Position numbers and translations under genes: made by a program
In this document: in pieces, positions 1-6,761 of the stretch
Layout of the letters: each line of letters begins with the position of its first letter
How positions within the stretch are numbered: the first letter of the stretch is position 1
Assembly: GCA_902771735.1 (NCBI GenBank)
Contig: CACXXO010000020.1
Coordinates: forward strand, 1 to 39,555
DNA: 39,555 bases
Direction: 5' to 3'
DNA from: an uncultured Bacteroidota bacterium
GTDB lineage: Bacteria > Bacteroidota > Bacteroidia > Bacteroidales > P3
Notes under the pieces: model-generated
Databases searched by the model: none
What the model was told of the DNA's origin: nothing
Seen by the model: only the letters and a program-made list of their open reading frames with translations

Positions 1-138
1 TTTGGCCTGTTTGCTCTTCATCACGTATTCGGTAATCTGGGTCGACGGGGTGCCCGGATAGCTGTTGATGGCGCTACCGCCGGCATCGATAAATGCCTGT
101 GCTATAGCCTCGTCGCCTAAAAGAAGGAGTTTTGACAT
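1..138 (-). CDS. iorA: Indolepyruvate:ferredoxin oxidoreductase alpha subunit, N-terminal fragment
   Basis: This is the first 46 codons of a gene that runs off the left edge. The ATG is at 138-136. The protein opens with LLLGDEAIAQ and then YPGTPSTQI, the entry of the pyrimidine-binding domain of IorA, where the related VorB in this window has KGNEAIARA and YPITPQSEV. The enzyme oxidatively decarboxylates aryl-pyruvates from aromatic amino-acid transamination to aryl-acetyl-CoA and reduces ferredoxin. The TPP and 4Fe-4S domains lie outside the window and cannot be checked. A good promoter lies 43 bases upstream of the start. The choice of IorA over another 2-oxoacid oxidoreductase alpha chain rests on the PGTPST signature. 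Confidence 0.85.
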   Translation of the reverse strand, partial: MSKLLLLGDEAIAQAFIDAGGSAINSYPGTPSTQITEYVMKSKQAK

Positions 139-180
139 AATTGTTATTTTTAATTAATAGATTATTACAAATTGATTTTG

Positions 181-213
181 CAAAGATATGAAAAAAAATT
201 GATATGGCGAAAC
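181..213 (-). promoter_or_regulatory. Promoter of iorA
   Basis: On the minus strand TATCTTTG (188-181) matches the Bacteroidetes -7 box TAnnTTTG. GTTTCGCC (213-206) sits about 20 bases upstream as the -33 element. The expected transcript start is near 175, giving a leader of roughly 37 bases. Confidence 0.7.
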
Positions 214-287
214 ATTTTTTTAAATCACTGTTTACCTGATTGTTATAATCTTTTTAATGCATCTTCTGACACATGGTTGGAGGGTGG

Positions 288-408
288 TTTCTAACTGCTT
301 GATTCTTAATACCAAGTCCGTATCAAGTCCGACTCAAGTCCGACTCAAGTCCGACCGATGTCCGACCGCAGTCGGAGATGATCCGGAGTTGGGTCGGAGA
401 TGGGCCGG
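288..408. repeat. 11-bp phased palindromic array, copy A1 (iorA/GT2 divergent junction)
   Basis: From 310 the sequence divides exactly into 11-base units: TACCAAGTCCG, TATCAAGTCCG, ACTCAAGTCCG twice, ACCGATGTCCG, ACCGCAGTCGG, then reverse-sense units such as AGTTGGGTCGG (387-397) and AGATGGGCCGG (398-408). The last forward and first reverse units meet in CCGAC-CGCA-GTCGG (362-375). Two AT-richer head units, TTTCTAACTGC and TTGATTCTTAA (288-309), precede the core in the same phase and recur in copy A2. The array lies upstream of both divergent promoters, so neither should transcribe it. The rest of the 139-510 gap holds the two promoters and the 429-448 motif; I see no small gene. Confidence 0.9.
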
Positions 409-428
409 GAGTGACACTTGGAGGGTGG

Positions 429-448
429 CTTCCCGAGGGGTGGAAAAG
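429..448 (+). repeat. 20-bp flank motif shared with 11061-11080 (opposite strand)
   Basis: CTTCCCGAGGGGTGGAAAAG lies between array A1 and the GT2 promoter. It occurs again with 19 of 20 bases identical on the minus strand at 11080-11061 beside array B1. It is part of the conserved surroundings of these arrays. Confidence 0.75.
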
Positions 449-452
449 ATTT

Positions 453-486
453 TTTTGCCGACGAAAGAAAATTTTTCGTATCTTTG
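453..486 (+). promoter_or_regulatory. Promoter of the 511 glycosyltransferase operon
   Basis: TTTG (453-456, followed by CCG) and TATCTTTG (479-486) form a Bacteroidetes -33/-7 pair with 22 bases between them. Transcription should start near 492, about 19 bases before the ATG at 511. No promoter is visible between the following genes up to 4913. Confidence 0.7.
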
Positions 487-510
487 CATTTTGATATAAT
501 TATTAAAGAT

Positions 511-1236
511 ATGTCAGATACACTGGTTATCACGCCTACTTACAACGAAAAGGAGAATATCGAGGCCATCATCCGCAAGGTGTTTTCGCTCGAAAAAGAG
601 TTTGATATGCTTATCATCGAGGACAATTCGCCCGACGGTACGGCCGATATCGTGAAGCGATTGATGAACGAGTTCCCCGGACGCCTGTTCATCGTGGAGC
701 GCAAGGGCAAGTTGGGCCTCGGCACGGCCTACCTTGAAGGTATGCGCTGGGGCAACGAGAATGGCTACGATTATATGATAGAGATGGATGCTGATTTCTC
801 GCACAATCCCGACGACCTCATCCGCCTCTACGAGGCCTGCGCCTCGGGCAAGGGCGACGTGGTGGTGGGAAGCCGCTATGTGGGTGGCAAGATTTCGGTA
901 GTCAATTGGCCCATGGGCCGTTTGATGATGAGCTACTACGCCTCGAAGTATGTCCGCATCGTGACGGGCATGAAGGTGGCCGACTCGACGGCGGGCTTCG
1001 TGTGTTGGAGCCGCCGCGTGTTGGAGAAGATGAAATTCGACAAGGTGAAGTTTGTAGGCTACGCTTTCCAGATTGAGATGAAATACACGGCCACGCGCCT
1101 GGGATTCAAGGTCTACGAGGTGCCCATCATCTTCACCGACCGGGTGCTCGGTGTGAGCAAGATGAGTATGAAAATCTTCAAGGAAGCATTCTTCGGCGTT
1201 TTCAACCTGAGGCTGCGCAATTGGAGAAATTACTGA
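511..1236 (+). CDS. Polyprenol-phosphate sugar (mannosyl)transferase, DPM1-like GT2
   Basis: This is a 241-residue single-domain family 2 glycosyltransferase of the DPM1 type. It should move a hexose from a nucleotide sugar to polyprenyl phosphate at the inner membrane face, making a lipid-linked donor for periplasmic GT-C enzymes. Visible motifs are the N-terminal TPTYNEKENI, IIEDNSPDGT, the metal-binding MDADFSHNP, and VVGSRYVGG. It ends with a basic, aromatic stretch and has no C-terminal membrane helices, unlike the second DPM1-like protein at 32472. I chose ATG 511 because the frame upstream reads through the promoter. It is followed 28 bases later by glmS, probably in one transcript. 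The sugar cannot be read from sequence. Confidence 0.9.
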   Translation: MSDTLVITPTYNEKENIEAIIRKVFSLEKEFDMLIIEDNSPDGTADIVKRLMNEFPGRLFIVERKGKLGLGTAYLEGMRWGNENGYDYMIEMDADFSHNPDDLIRLYEACASGKGDVVVGSRYVGGKISVVNWPMGRLMMSYYASKYVRIVTGMKVADSTAGFVCWSRRVLEKMKFDKVKFVGYAFQIEMKYTATRLGFKVYEVPIIFTDRVLGVSKMSMKIFKEAFFGVFNLRLRNWRNY

Positions 1237-1264
1237 TTGGATTATTAACTTCAAAAAAATAGTT

Positions 1265-3124
1265 ATGTGTGGAATAGTAGGATACATCGGTGAGCAGGAA
1301 GCTTACCCCATTCTGATAAAGGGTCTTCATCGATTGGAATACCGCGGCTACGACTCGGCCGGCGTCAGTATGATCAACGCCAAGGGCGACCTCAACATCT
1401 ACAAAGCCACCGGCAAAGTGTCGGCTCTTGAGGAGAAATGTGCCGCCGAGGATACCACGGGCAGCATCGGCATCGCCCACACCCGCTGGGCCACCCACGG
1501 CGAGCCCAACACCGTCAACGCCCATCCCCACCTGAGTCAGAGCGGCAACCTCTCGCTGGTGCACAACGGCATCATCGAGAACTACAAGACCCTGCGCGCC
1601 ATGCTCGAGAAGGAAGGCTACGAGTTCTGCAGCGAAACCGACACCGAGGTGCTGGTGCAGCTGATTGAATACACCCAGAAGAAAGGCAAATGCAGCTTGT
1701 TCACCGCCGTACAGCGTGCGCTGAAGAACGTCATCGGCGCCTATGCCATCGCCATTCTGGAGAAGAAGCATCCCGACCAGCTGGTGTGTGCCCGCAAGGG
1801 CAGCCCCCTGGTTATTGGAGTGGGTACCGACGCACGCGGACAGAAAGAGTTCTACCTCGGCTCCGACGCCACCCCCATCGTGGAATACACCAAGCAGGTC
1901 ATCTACCTCAAGGACGAAGAGATTGCCTACATGGACCGCAGCGGCAAGATTGATATCGTCAACCTGGCCAACGTCCACCAGACCCCCGAGATGCACACCC
2001 TGAGCCTCTCGCTCGACGAGTTGGAGAAAGGTGGTTTCCCCCACTTCATGCTCAAGGAAATCTGGGAGCAGCCCAACGCCCTGCGCACCTGCATCAAAGG
2101 CCGTCTGCACAAGAAGAACAAGGACGTGGTGCTGAGCGGCATCATCGACCACAAGGACAAATTCATCAACGCCCGCCGCATCATCATCTGCGCCTGCGGC
2201 ACCAGCTGGCACTCGGCACTCATCGGCAAATACTTCATCGAGGAGGCCGCCCAGATTCCTGTCGAGGTGGAGTACGCCTCGGAGTTCCGCTACCGCAACC
2301 CCGTCATCTATCCCGACGATGTGGTCATCGCCGTGAGCCAGAGCGGCGAGACGGCCGACACGCTGGCCGCCATCCAGCTGGCCGAGCAGAAGGGTGCCTT
2401 CCTCTATGGCATCTGCAATGTCATCGGCTCCAGCATCGCCCGCGCCACCCACAGCGGCACCTACCTGCATGTGGGTCCCGAAATCGGTGTGGCCTCCACC
2501 AAGGCCTTCACCGGCCAGGTCATCACCCTCTGCCTGCTGGGTCTGGCCATCGCCAAAGAAAAGCACACCCTCAGCGACGAGATGTTCCACATGCTGGTGG
2601 ACGAGCTCTACCAGATTCCCGACAAGATGCAGTGGACCCTGGAGAACAACAAGGACATCGACCAGTTTGCCCAGATGTTCACCTACTGCCGCAACTTCAT
2701 CTTCCTCGGCCGAGGCTACAACTACCCTGTGGCCCTCGAAGGTGCCCTGAAGCTGAAGGAGATCTCCTACCTCCATGCCGAGGGCTATCCCGCCGCCGAG
2801 ATGAAGCACGGCCCCATCGCCCTCGTCGACGAAGAGATGCCCGTGGTATTCATCGCCCCCAAACGCGGTATGTACGACAAGATTGTTTCCAATATTCAGG
2901 AAATCAAGTCCCGCAAGGGCAAGATTATCAGTGTGGTCACCGAAGGCGACACCACGGTGAAGAACATGAGCGACTATTGCTTCGTTATTCCCGACACTCG
3001 CGACTGCTTCGTGCCCATGCTGTCGGTCATCCCGTTGCAGCTGTTGGCCTACTACATCGCCACCGCCAAGGGGCGCAATGTGGACCAGCCTCGCAACCTC
3101 GCCAAATCAGTCACGGTTGAATAA
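1265..3124 (+). CDS. glmS: Glutamine--fructose-6-phosphate aminotransferase (isomerizing)
   Basis: A full-length GlmS of 619 residues, making glucosamine-6-phosphate for peptidoglycan and lipid A. Cys2 after the initiator Met is the glutaminase nucleophile (MCGIVGYIG). The N-terminal class II amidotransferase domain includes HTRWATHG and HNGIIENY. Two SIS domains follow, with CGTSWHSA near residue 310, SQSGETADT near 358 and GRGYNYPVALEGALKLKE. The protein ends in NLAKSVTVE, the conserved GlmS tail carrying the catalytic lysine loop. Only 28 bases separate it from the gene before and 9 from ribE after, so it looks like part of an operon. There is no room upstream for a glmS ribozyme. Confidence 0.98.
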   Translation: MCGIVGYIGEQEAYPILIKGLHRLEYRGYDSAGVSMINAKGDLNIYKATGKVSALEEKCAAEDTTGSIGIAHTRWATHGEPNTVNAHPHLSQSGNLSLVHNGIIENYKTLRAMLEKEGYEFCSETDTEVLVQLIEYTQKKGKCSLFTAVQRALKNVIGAYAIAILEKKHPDQLVCARKGSPLVIGVGTDARGQKEFYLGSDATPIVEYTKQVIYLKDEEIAYMDRSGKIDIVNLANVHQTPEMHTLSLSLDELEKGGFPHFMLKEIWEQPNALRTCIKGRLHKKNKDVVLSGIIDHKDKFINARRIIICACGTSWHSALIGKYFIEEAAQIPVEVEYASEFRYRNPVIYPDDVVIAVSQSGETADTLAAIQLAEQKGAFLYGICNVIGSSIARATHSGTYLHVGPEIGVASTKAFTGQVITLCLLGLAIAKEKHTLSDEMFHMLVDELYQIPDKMQWTLENNKDIDQFAQMFTYCRNFIFLGRGYNYPVALEGALKLKEISYLHAEGYPAAEMKHGPIALVDEEMPVVFIAPKRGMYDKIVSNIQEIKSRKGKIISVVTEGDTTVKNMSDYCFVIPDTRDCFVPMLSVIPLQLLAYYIATAKGRNVDQPRNLAKSVTVE

Positions 3125-3133
3125 TTGCACACT

Positions 3134-3745
3134 ATGTTTACAGGAATCATTGAGACGACCGCCCGTGTGGTCAAAATAGAGAAAGAGAATACCAACTATC
3201 ACTTCACCCTTGAGGTGCCGTTCGGCGATGAATTGGCCATCGACCAAAGCATGGCTCACGACGGCTGTTGCCTGACAGTGGTGAAGGTCGACAAGGAAAA
3301 GAAACAATATGTTGTCACCGCCATGGACGAGACGATGCTCAAGACCAACCTGGGCACATGGCAGGTGGGCACCGAGGTCAACGTGGAGCGCTCCATGCGT
3401 ATGGACGGCCGTTTCGACGGCCATATTGTCCAAGGCCATGTCGATCAGACGGCTACCTGTACCAATGTGGTGGATGACAACGGCTCGTGGCGTTTCTATT
3501 TCGAGTACGATGCCAAGAACGCCCCCTCCATCACGGTGCCCAAGGGCTCCATCTCCATCAATGGCGTGAGTCTGACGGTGGTGGATTCCGAGCCCGGCAT
3601 GTTCTCGGTGGCTATAATACCTTATACTTATAAGGTGACCAATTTCCACAATTTCCGTCCCGGTACGGTGGTCAACATTGAGTTCGACGTCTTTGGCAAG
3701 TACGTCCAGCGCCTGCTGGAACAATACATGGCCGCGCAGAAATGA
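3134..3745 (+). CDS. ribE: Riboflavin synthase, alpha subunit
   Basis: 203 residues, the normal length. It dismutates two 6,7-dimethyl-8-ribityllumazine molecules to riboflavin. It starts with the family hallmark MFTGIIE at ATG 3134; an in-frame TTG at 3125 is not needed. Two lumazine-binding repeats are visible: the first has AHDGCCLTV and later GHVDQTA, the second has SISINGVSLTV. The gene follows glmS by 9 bases and overlaps the HAD phosphatase by four (ATGA), so the two are translationally coupled. No FMN riboswitch could fit upstream. Confidence 0.96.
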   Translation: MFTGIIETTARVVKIEKENTNYHFTLEVPFGDELAIDQSMAHDGCCLTVVKVDKEKKQYVVTAMDETMLKTNLGTWQVGTEVNVERSMRMDGRFDGHIVQGHVDQTATCTNVVDDNGSWRFYFEYDAKNAPSITVPKGSISINGVSLTVVDSEPGMFSVAIIPYTYKVTNFHNFRPGTVVNIEFDVFGKYVQRLLEQYMAAQK

Positions 3746-4383
3746 CGCGCCTGGTGATTTTGGATTTCGACGGTACTTTGGCCGACACCCAGCCTCTTAT
3801 CGTCAGCAGTTTGCAGCGCACTATCAGTGCGCTGCATCTCCCTTCGCGCACCGACGACGAGTGCAAGGCCATTATCGGACTCCCGTTGGAGGACTGTTTC
3901 ATCAAGTTGCTTGATGTTGATGCCGCCATGGCCGGGCGTTGCGCTGAGGTCTATCGCCGTATTTTCGACGAGGACAACCATCCCGGGGTGGTTGTTCTTT
4001 TCCCCCATGTGATGGAGACTCTTGCTGCGCTCCATGAGCGAGGCTTGCAATTGGCTATATGCAGCAGCCGTGCACGCCCCACACTCGACGGTTTTATTCA
4101 CACTTTCCATTTGGAGGATTGTGTCGGCATGGTTGTCGGCGCCAACGACGTGCAGCACCACAAGCCGCATCCCGAGCCTGTGCAGGTCATCCTGAAGCAA
4201 TTGGATATTCCGTCCAACGAAACCATTGTCGTCGGTGATGCCAATTATGACATTCTCATGGGCCTCGCCGCCGGCTGTCGCACCTGTGGTGTCACCTATG
4301 GCAACCAGTCAGCCGTCGACCTTCTTCATGCCGGTGCCGACTACCTTATCGACGACTTCGCCGACCTTCTCCGCATTCTTTAG
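3742..4383 (+). CDS. HAD-superfamily phosphatase, phosphoglycolate phosphatase-like
   Basis: 213 residues with all four HAD motifs: LDFDGTLADT (nucleophile Asp8, acid/base Asp10), CSSRARP (motif II Ser), HHKPHPEP (motif III Lys) and VGDANYDILMG (motif IV acids). An inserted helical cap follows motif I (subfamily IA). The start overlaps the ribE stop as ATGA. The neighbour suggests the family that dephosphorylates the riboflavin precursor 5-amino-6-ribitylamino-uracil phosphate, but generic phosphoglycolate or sugar-phosphate phosphatases look the same. The operon-based guess is inference; the fold is certain. Confidence 0.85.
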   Translation: MTRLVILDFDGTLADTQPLIVSSLQRTISALHLPSRTDDECKAIIGLPLEDCFIKLLDVDAAMAGRCAEVYRRIFDEDNHPGVVVLFPHVMETLAALHERGLQLAICSSRARPTLDGFIHTFHLEDCVGMVVGANDVQHHKPHPEPVQVILKQLDIPSNETIVVGDANYDILMGLAAGCRTCGVTYGNQSAVDLLHAGADYLIDDFADLLRIL

Positions 4384-4400
4384 AAAAAAAGAATACTTAT

Positions 4401-4913
4401 ATGATACAGTATATCGCGGACATGGAGCACTACACAAAGGTGCTTTCGCTTTGTGAGAAGGTTAATCACGACCTATGGATTGGGACTGCCGACCTGAAGG
4501 ATTTGTATGTGGGGGACGGCACGAAAGTGATTCCGTTCCTCTCAGTGTTGGACAAATTGCTGAAACGGGGAGTCGATGTACGTCTGCTCCATGCTAAAGA
4601 GCCCGGAGAAAATTTCCGTGAGGATTTCGACAAGTATCCGGGATTGTGGAGCAGGTTGGAACGTCGGCTATGTCCGCGGGTGCATTTCAAGATTATGGTT
4701 CTCGACTGCACCACTGCCTATATCGGCTCCGCCAACCTCACCGGTGCCGGCATGGGGATGAAAGGTGAAAATAATCGTAACTTCGAGGCTGGTATCCTCA
4801 CCGACGAACCGTTGCTGGTGGATGCCGCCGCCGACCACCTCGACAGCGTATGGCAAGGTCGACGATGTACCGGTTGCAAGCGTAAAGCTTTCTGTGGAGA
4901 CAGAATTTCCTGA
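4401..4913 (+). CDS. Small phospholipase D-like protein with single HKD motif and C-terminal Cys cluster
   Basis: 170 residues carrying one complete HKD motif, VHFKIMVLD...GSANLTGAG (His95, Lys97, Asp102, then GSxN). That is half of a classical PLD, so the active enzyme would be a dimer, as in the Nuc-type nuclease family. Before it lies a beta-strand core with HDLWIGTADLKD and a second strand DVRLLHAKEP. The C-terminus has CTGCKRKAFC, three cysteines in CxxC-x5-C spacing that could bind a metal. There is no signal peptide, so it should be cytoplasmic. It starts 17 bases after the HAD gene and is followed by a hairpin terminator. Substrate unknown: nucleic acid or lipid. Confidence 0.75.
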   Translation: MIQYIADMEHYTKVLSLCEKVNHDLWIGTADLKDLYVGDGTKVIPFLSVLDKLLKRGVDVRLLHAKEPGENFREDFDKYPGLWSRLERRLCPRVHFKIMVLDCTTAYIGSANLTGAGMGMKGENNRNFEAGILTDEPLLVDAAADHLDSVWQGRRCTGCKRKAFCGDRIS

Positions 4914-4917
4914 TAAA

Positions 4918-4949
4918 AACAAAGGTGTGCCACATGGCACGCCTTTGTT
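4918..4949. terminator. Bidirectional hairpin between convergent genes
   Basis: AACAAAGGTGTGCC and GGCACGCCTTTGTT form a 14-bp stem with one G-T pair and a four-base loop. It lies between the stop of the PLD-like gene (4913) and that of yidD (4976), and can serve both strands. Confidence 0.75.
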
Positions 4950-4975
4950 GTATTTTTGCGGTTGGAAAACATTTT

Positions 4976-5200
4976 TTATGGCACAGGGTCGTATCCCGAG
5001 CCACCCCAAGGATTGCATCGCAGGATGCGTTTCAGCGCCAACCAGCCACCTTTAAAAGGTCCATGTTTTTTGATGGCTTCCTGTGCATATTGCGAACAAG
5101 TGGGTGTATAGCGGCAGGCAGGCGGAGTGAGGGGCGAGATGCAGGTGCGGTAGAAAGCTATCAATGCCAGCATCAGCCATGAAAGGGGTTTGAATTTCAT
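4976..5200 (-). CDS. yidD: Membrane protein insertion efficiency factor YidD
   Basis: 74 residues. It has an N-terminal amphipathic or membrane-associating helix ([19 protein letters not shown]) and the family signature [11 protein letters not shown], then [24 protein letters not shown]-like residues split over the C-terminal third. The family helps YidC insert inner-membrane proteins. Its start overlaps the end of rnpA by four bases, the usual rnpA-yidD coupling. Confidence 0.95.
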   Translation of the reverse strand: MKFKPLSWLMLALIAFYRTCISPLTPPACRYTPTCSQYAQEAIKKHGPFKGGWLALKRILRCNPWGGSGYDPVP

Positions 5201-5592
5201 AGCGCGGACAGTATTTCCTTTTCCAGAGACTCCAGCAGTTTGTCCATCTTGTGGCCCAGTTGCTCGTATGTCATGATTTCATTGTGGATGTATACCATCG
5301 AGAAGACGATACTGACATGGTGATCTTCGAGAAGCTGGTAGAGCGTGTGTTTGCGCAGGCGGTAGCATTCACGTGTCAGCCGTCGCACTCGGTTGCGGTC
5401 CACGGCATGGTGGAGTTTCCGTTTTGGTGCCACAATCATCACTTGACACTTCCCGCCTTCCTCTGACCTTTCATCTACAATCATCCATTGTACACTGAAA
5501 GGGAAAGCCATCAACCGGTGACCTTCTGCGTAGAGTTGGTCCATCCGCTGACGGCTGCACAATCGTTCTTCTTTCGAAAAGGTGAAAGCCAT
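5197..5592 (-). CDS. rnpA: Ribonuclease P protein component
   Basis: 131 residues; the protein subunit that binds the 5' leader of precursor tRNAs together with the RNase P RNA. The diagnostic basic helix is visible as [14 protein letters not shown], preceded by [11 protein letters not shown]. The N-terminus [19 protein letters not shown] is typical. It follows hemD by three bases and overlaps yidD, in the order DUF4271-hemD-rnpA-yidD that is common in Bacteroidales. rpmH is not adjacent. Confidence 0.96.
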   Translation of the reverse strand: MAFTFSKEERLCSRQRMDQLYAEGHRLMAFPFSVQWMIVDERSEEGGKCQVMIVAPKRKLHHAVDRNRVRRLTRECYRLRKHTLYQLLEDHHVSIVFSMVYIHNEIMTYEQLGHKMDKLLESLEKEILSAL

Positions 5593-5595
5593 TGC

Positions 5596-6741
5596 TTATT
5601 TCTTGGCGCTTTTCTTCACGACTTTCGTTTTGGTTGCCGTGCTCTTCCCTGTCGTGGCTTTCTCGGTTTTGGTCTTTGTTACTTTCGTTTTCTCAACCTT
5701 TACTTTTGTTGCCTTGGCTTTCTCAGTTTTGGTTTTCTCAACTTTTGGCTTTTCAACCTTTGGTTTGTCCACCTTTATTTTTTCAACTTTTGTTGCTTCG
5801 GCTTTGGCTTTTTCGGCTTTGGCTTTTTCAGCGGCACGGGCGGCGCGGCGGGCGGCAGCCTGGGCTTTCTTCTCTTCCATGCGCTGTTTGTAAATCTCCT
5901 TGTTGGCGATGACGGGCTTGGCTTTCTTTGTCGCCGAGCCGATGGTGTTCTTCACGCTGTGTTTCACCAACTCGCCTTTCGAGGCGATAACCGAGTCTTG
6001 TTCTTTGCCCATGATGTAGTTCTCAATGGCCATAGCCATCGAGGGCGCCGACTGGGTGGGGGCGGCAATGGTGAGTTTGATGCCCTGTTCCTTGAGGGCG
6101 GCGTGGGTTGAGGTGCCGAAGGCCGCAATGAGAATGTTGCGGTCTTTCACGTCGGGGAAACTCTTTACCAGACTCCTCACTCCAATAGGCGAGAAGAGGG
6201 CGATGGCGTCGAAATCCTCAAGGTTGAATTTTGTGAGATCCTTCGGGGCCGAGGTGTACATCGGTGCCTTGGTGTATTTGAATTTGGCCTTGTCGAGGGC
6301 CTTGGTGTATTCGGTCTGTTTCTCGTCGCTGCACGGGAAGAGGAACTTCTCGTCGCGGTGCTTGCCCATCACTTCCAGCAAGTCGGAAAAATACTGGTTG
6401 CCGAAGAACACTTTGCGTTTGCGATACTGGATGTAGTTTTGCAGATAGAGGGCGATGGCCTCGGTCGAGCAGAAATATTTCATGTCCTCGCTGACGGTCT
6501 CGCGCAACTCTTTGAGCATACGGAAAAAGTGGTCTATCGAGTTCTTGCTGTTGAAGATGATGGCACTGTATTCACTGATGTGGATGCGGGTCTTACGGAA
6601 CTCTGAAACGGGGATGCCGACGACTTCAAAAAATTTGTAGAAAGTGATGTCTACATTGTGCTTGTTGATGAGGTTTCTGTAGGGCGATTTCTCCAAATCG
6701 GCGGGTGCCGGCTGCGAAATTAGAATCTTTTTAATCTTCAT
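5596..6741 (-). CDS. hemD: Uroporphyrinogen-III synthase with lysine-rich pentapeptide tail
   Basis: 381 residues. Residues 1 to about 246 form a HemD domain (KKILISQPAP at the start, FNSKNSIDHFF, ALFSPIGVRSLV, AAFGTSTHAAL), which closes hydroxymethylbilane to uroporphyrinogen III. The catalytic domain has its normal length. Residues from about 290 are a tail almost entirely of Lys, Ala, Val, Thr and Glu. First comes an Ala/Arg helix (QAAARRAARAAEKAKAEK), then about eleven tandem five-residue units of the type KVEKx (KVEKI, KVDKP, KVEKP, KVEKT, KTEKA). It resembles histone-H1-like or Hc1-type DNA-binding tails. No other haem gene is nearby. The tail's function is inference only. Confidence 0.88.
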   Translation of the reverse strand: MKIKKILISQPAPADLEKSPYRNLINKHNVDITFYKFFEVVGIPVSEFRKTRIHISEYSAIIFNSKNSIDHFFRMLKELRETVSEDMKYFCSTEAIALYLQNYIQYRKRKVFFGNQYFSDLLEVMGKHRDEKFLFPCSDEKQTEYTKALDKAKFKYTKAPMYTSAPKDLTKFNLEDFDAIALFSPIGVRSLVKSFPDVKDRNILIAAFGTSTHAALKEQGIKLTIAAPTQSAPSMAMAIENYIMGKEQDSVIASKGELVKHSVKNTIGSATKKAKPVIANKEIYKQRMEEKKAQAAARRAARAAEKAKAEKAKAEATKVEKIKVDKPKVEKPKVEKTKTEKAKATKVKVEKTKVTKTKTEKATTGKSTATKTKVVKKSAKK

Positions 6742-6761
6742 TCTCTAATTAAATATTCGGC

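Noticed and set aside
310-408. CRISPR array at the 11-bp repeats
   Set aside because: Units are 11 bases with no spacers, contain an inversion in the middle, and no cas gene is present.
418-510. 31-residue extension of the first GT2 protein
   Set aside because: It reads through the promoter and array flank; the family starts at MSDTLVITPTYNE.
1237-1264. glmS ribozyme upstream of glmS
   Set aside because: Only 28 bases separate the genes, and no ribozyme core could fit.
1202-2809. 535-codon open frame on the minus strand
   Set aside because: Antisense to glmS, with no promoter, start context or recognisable motif.
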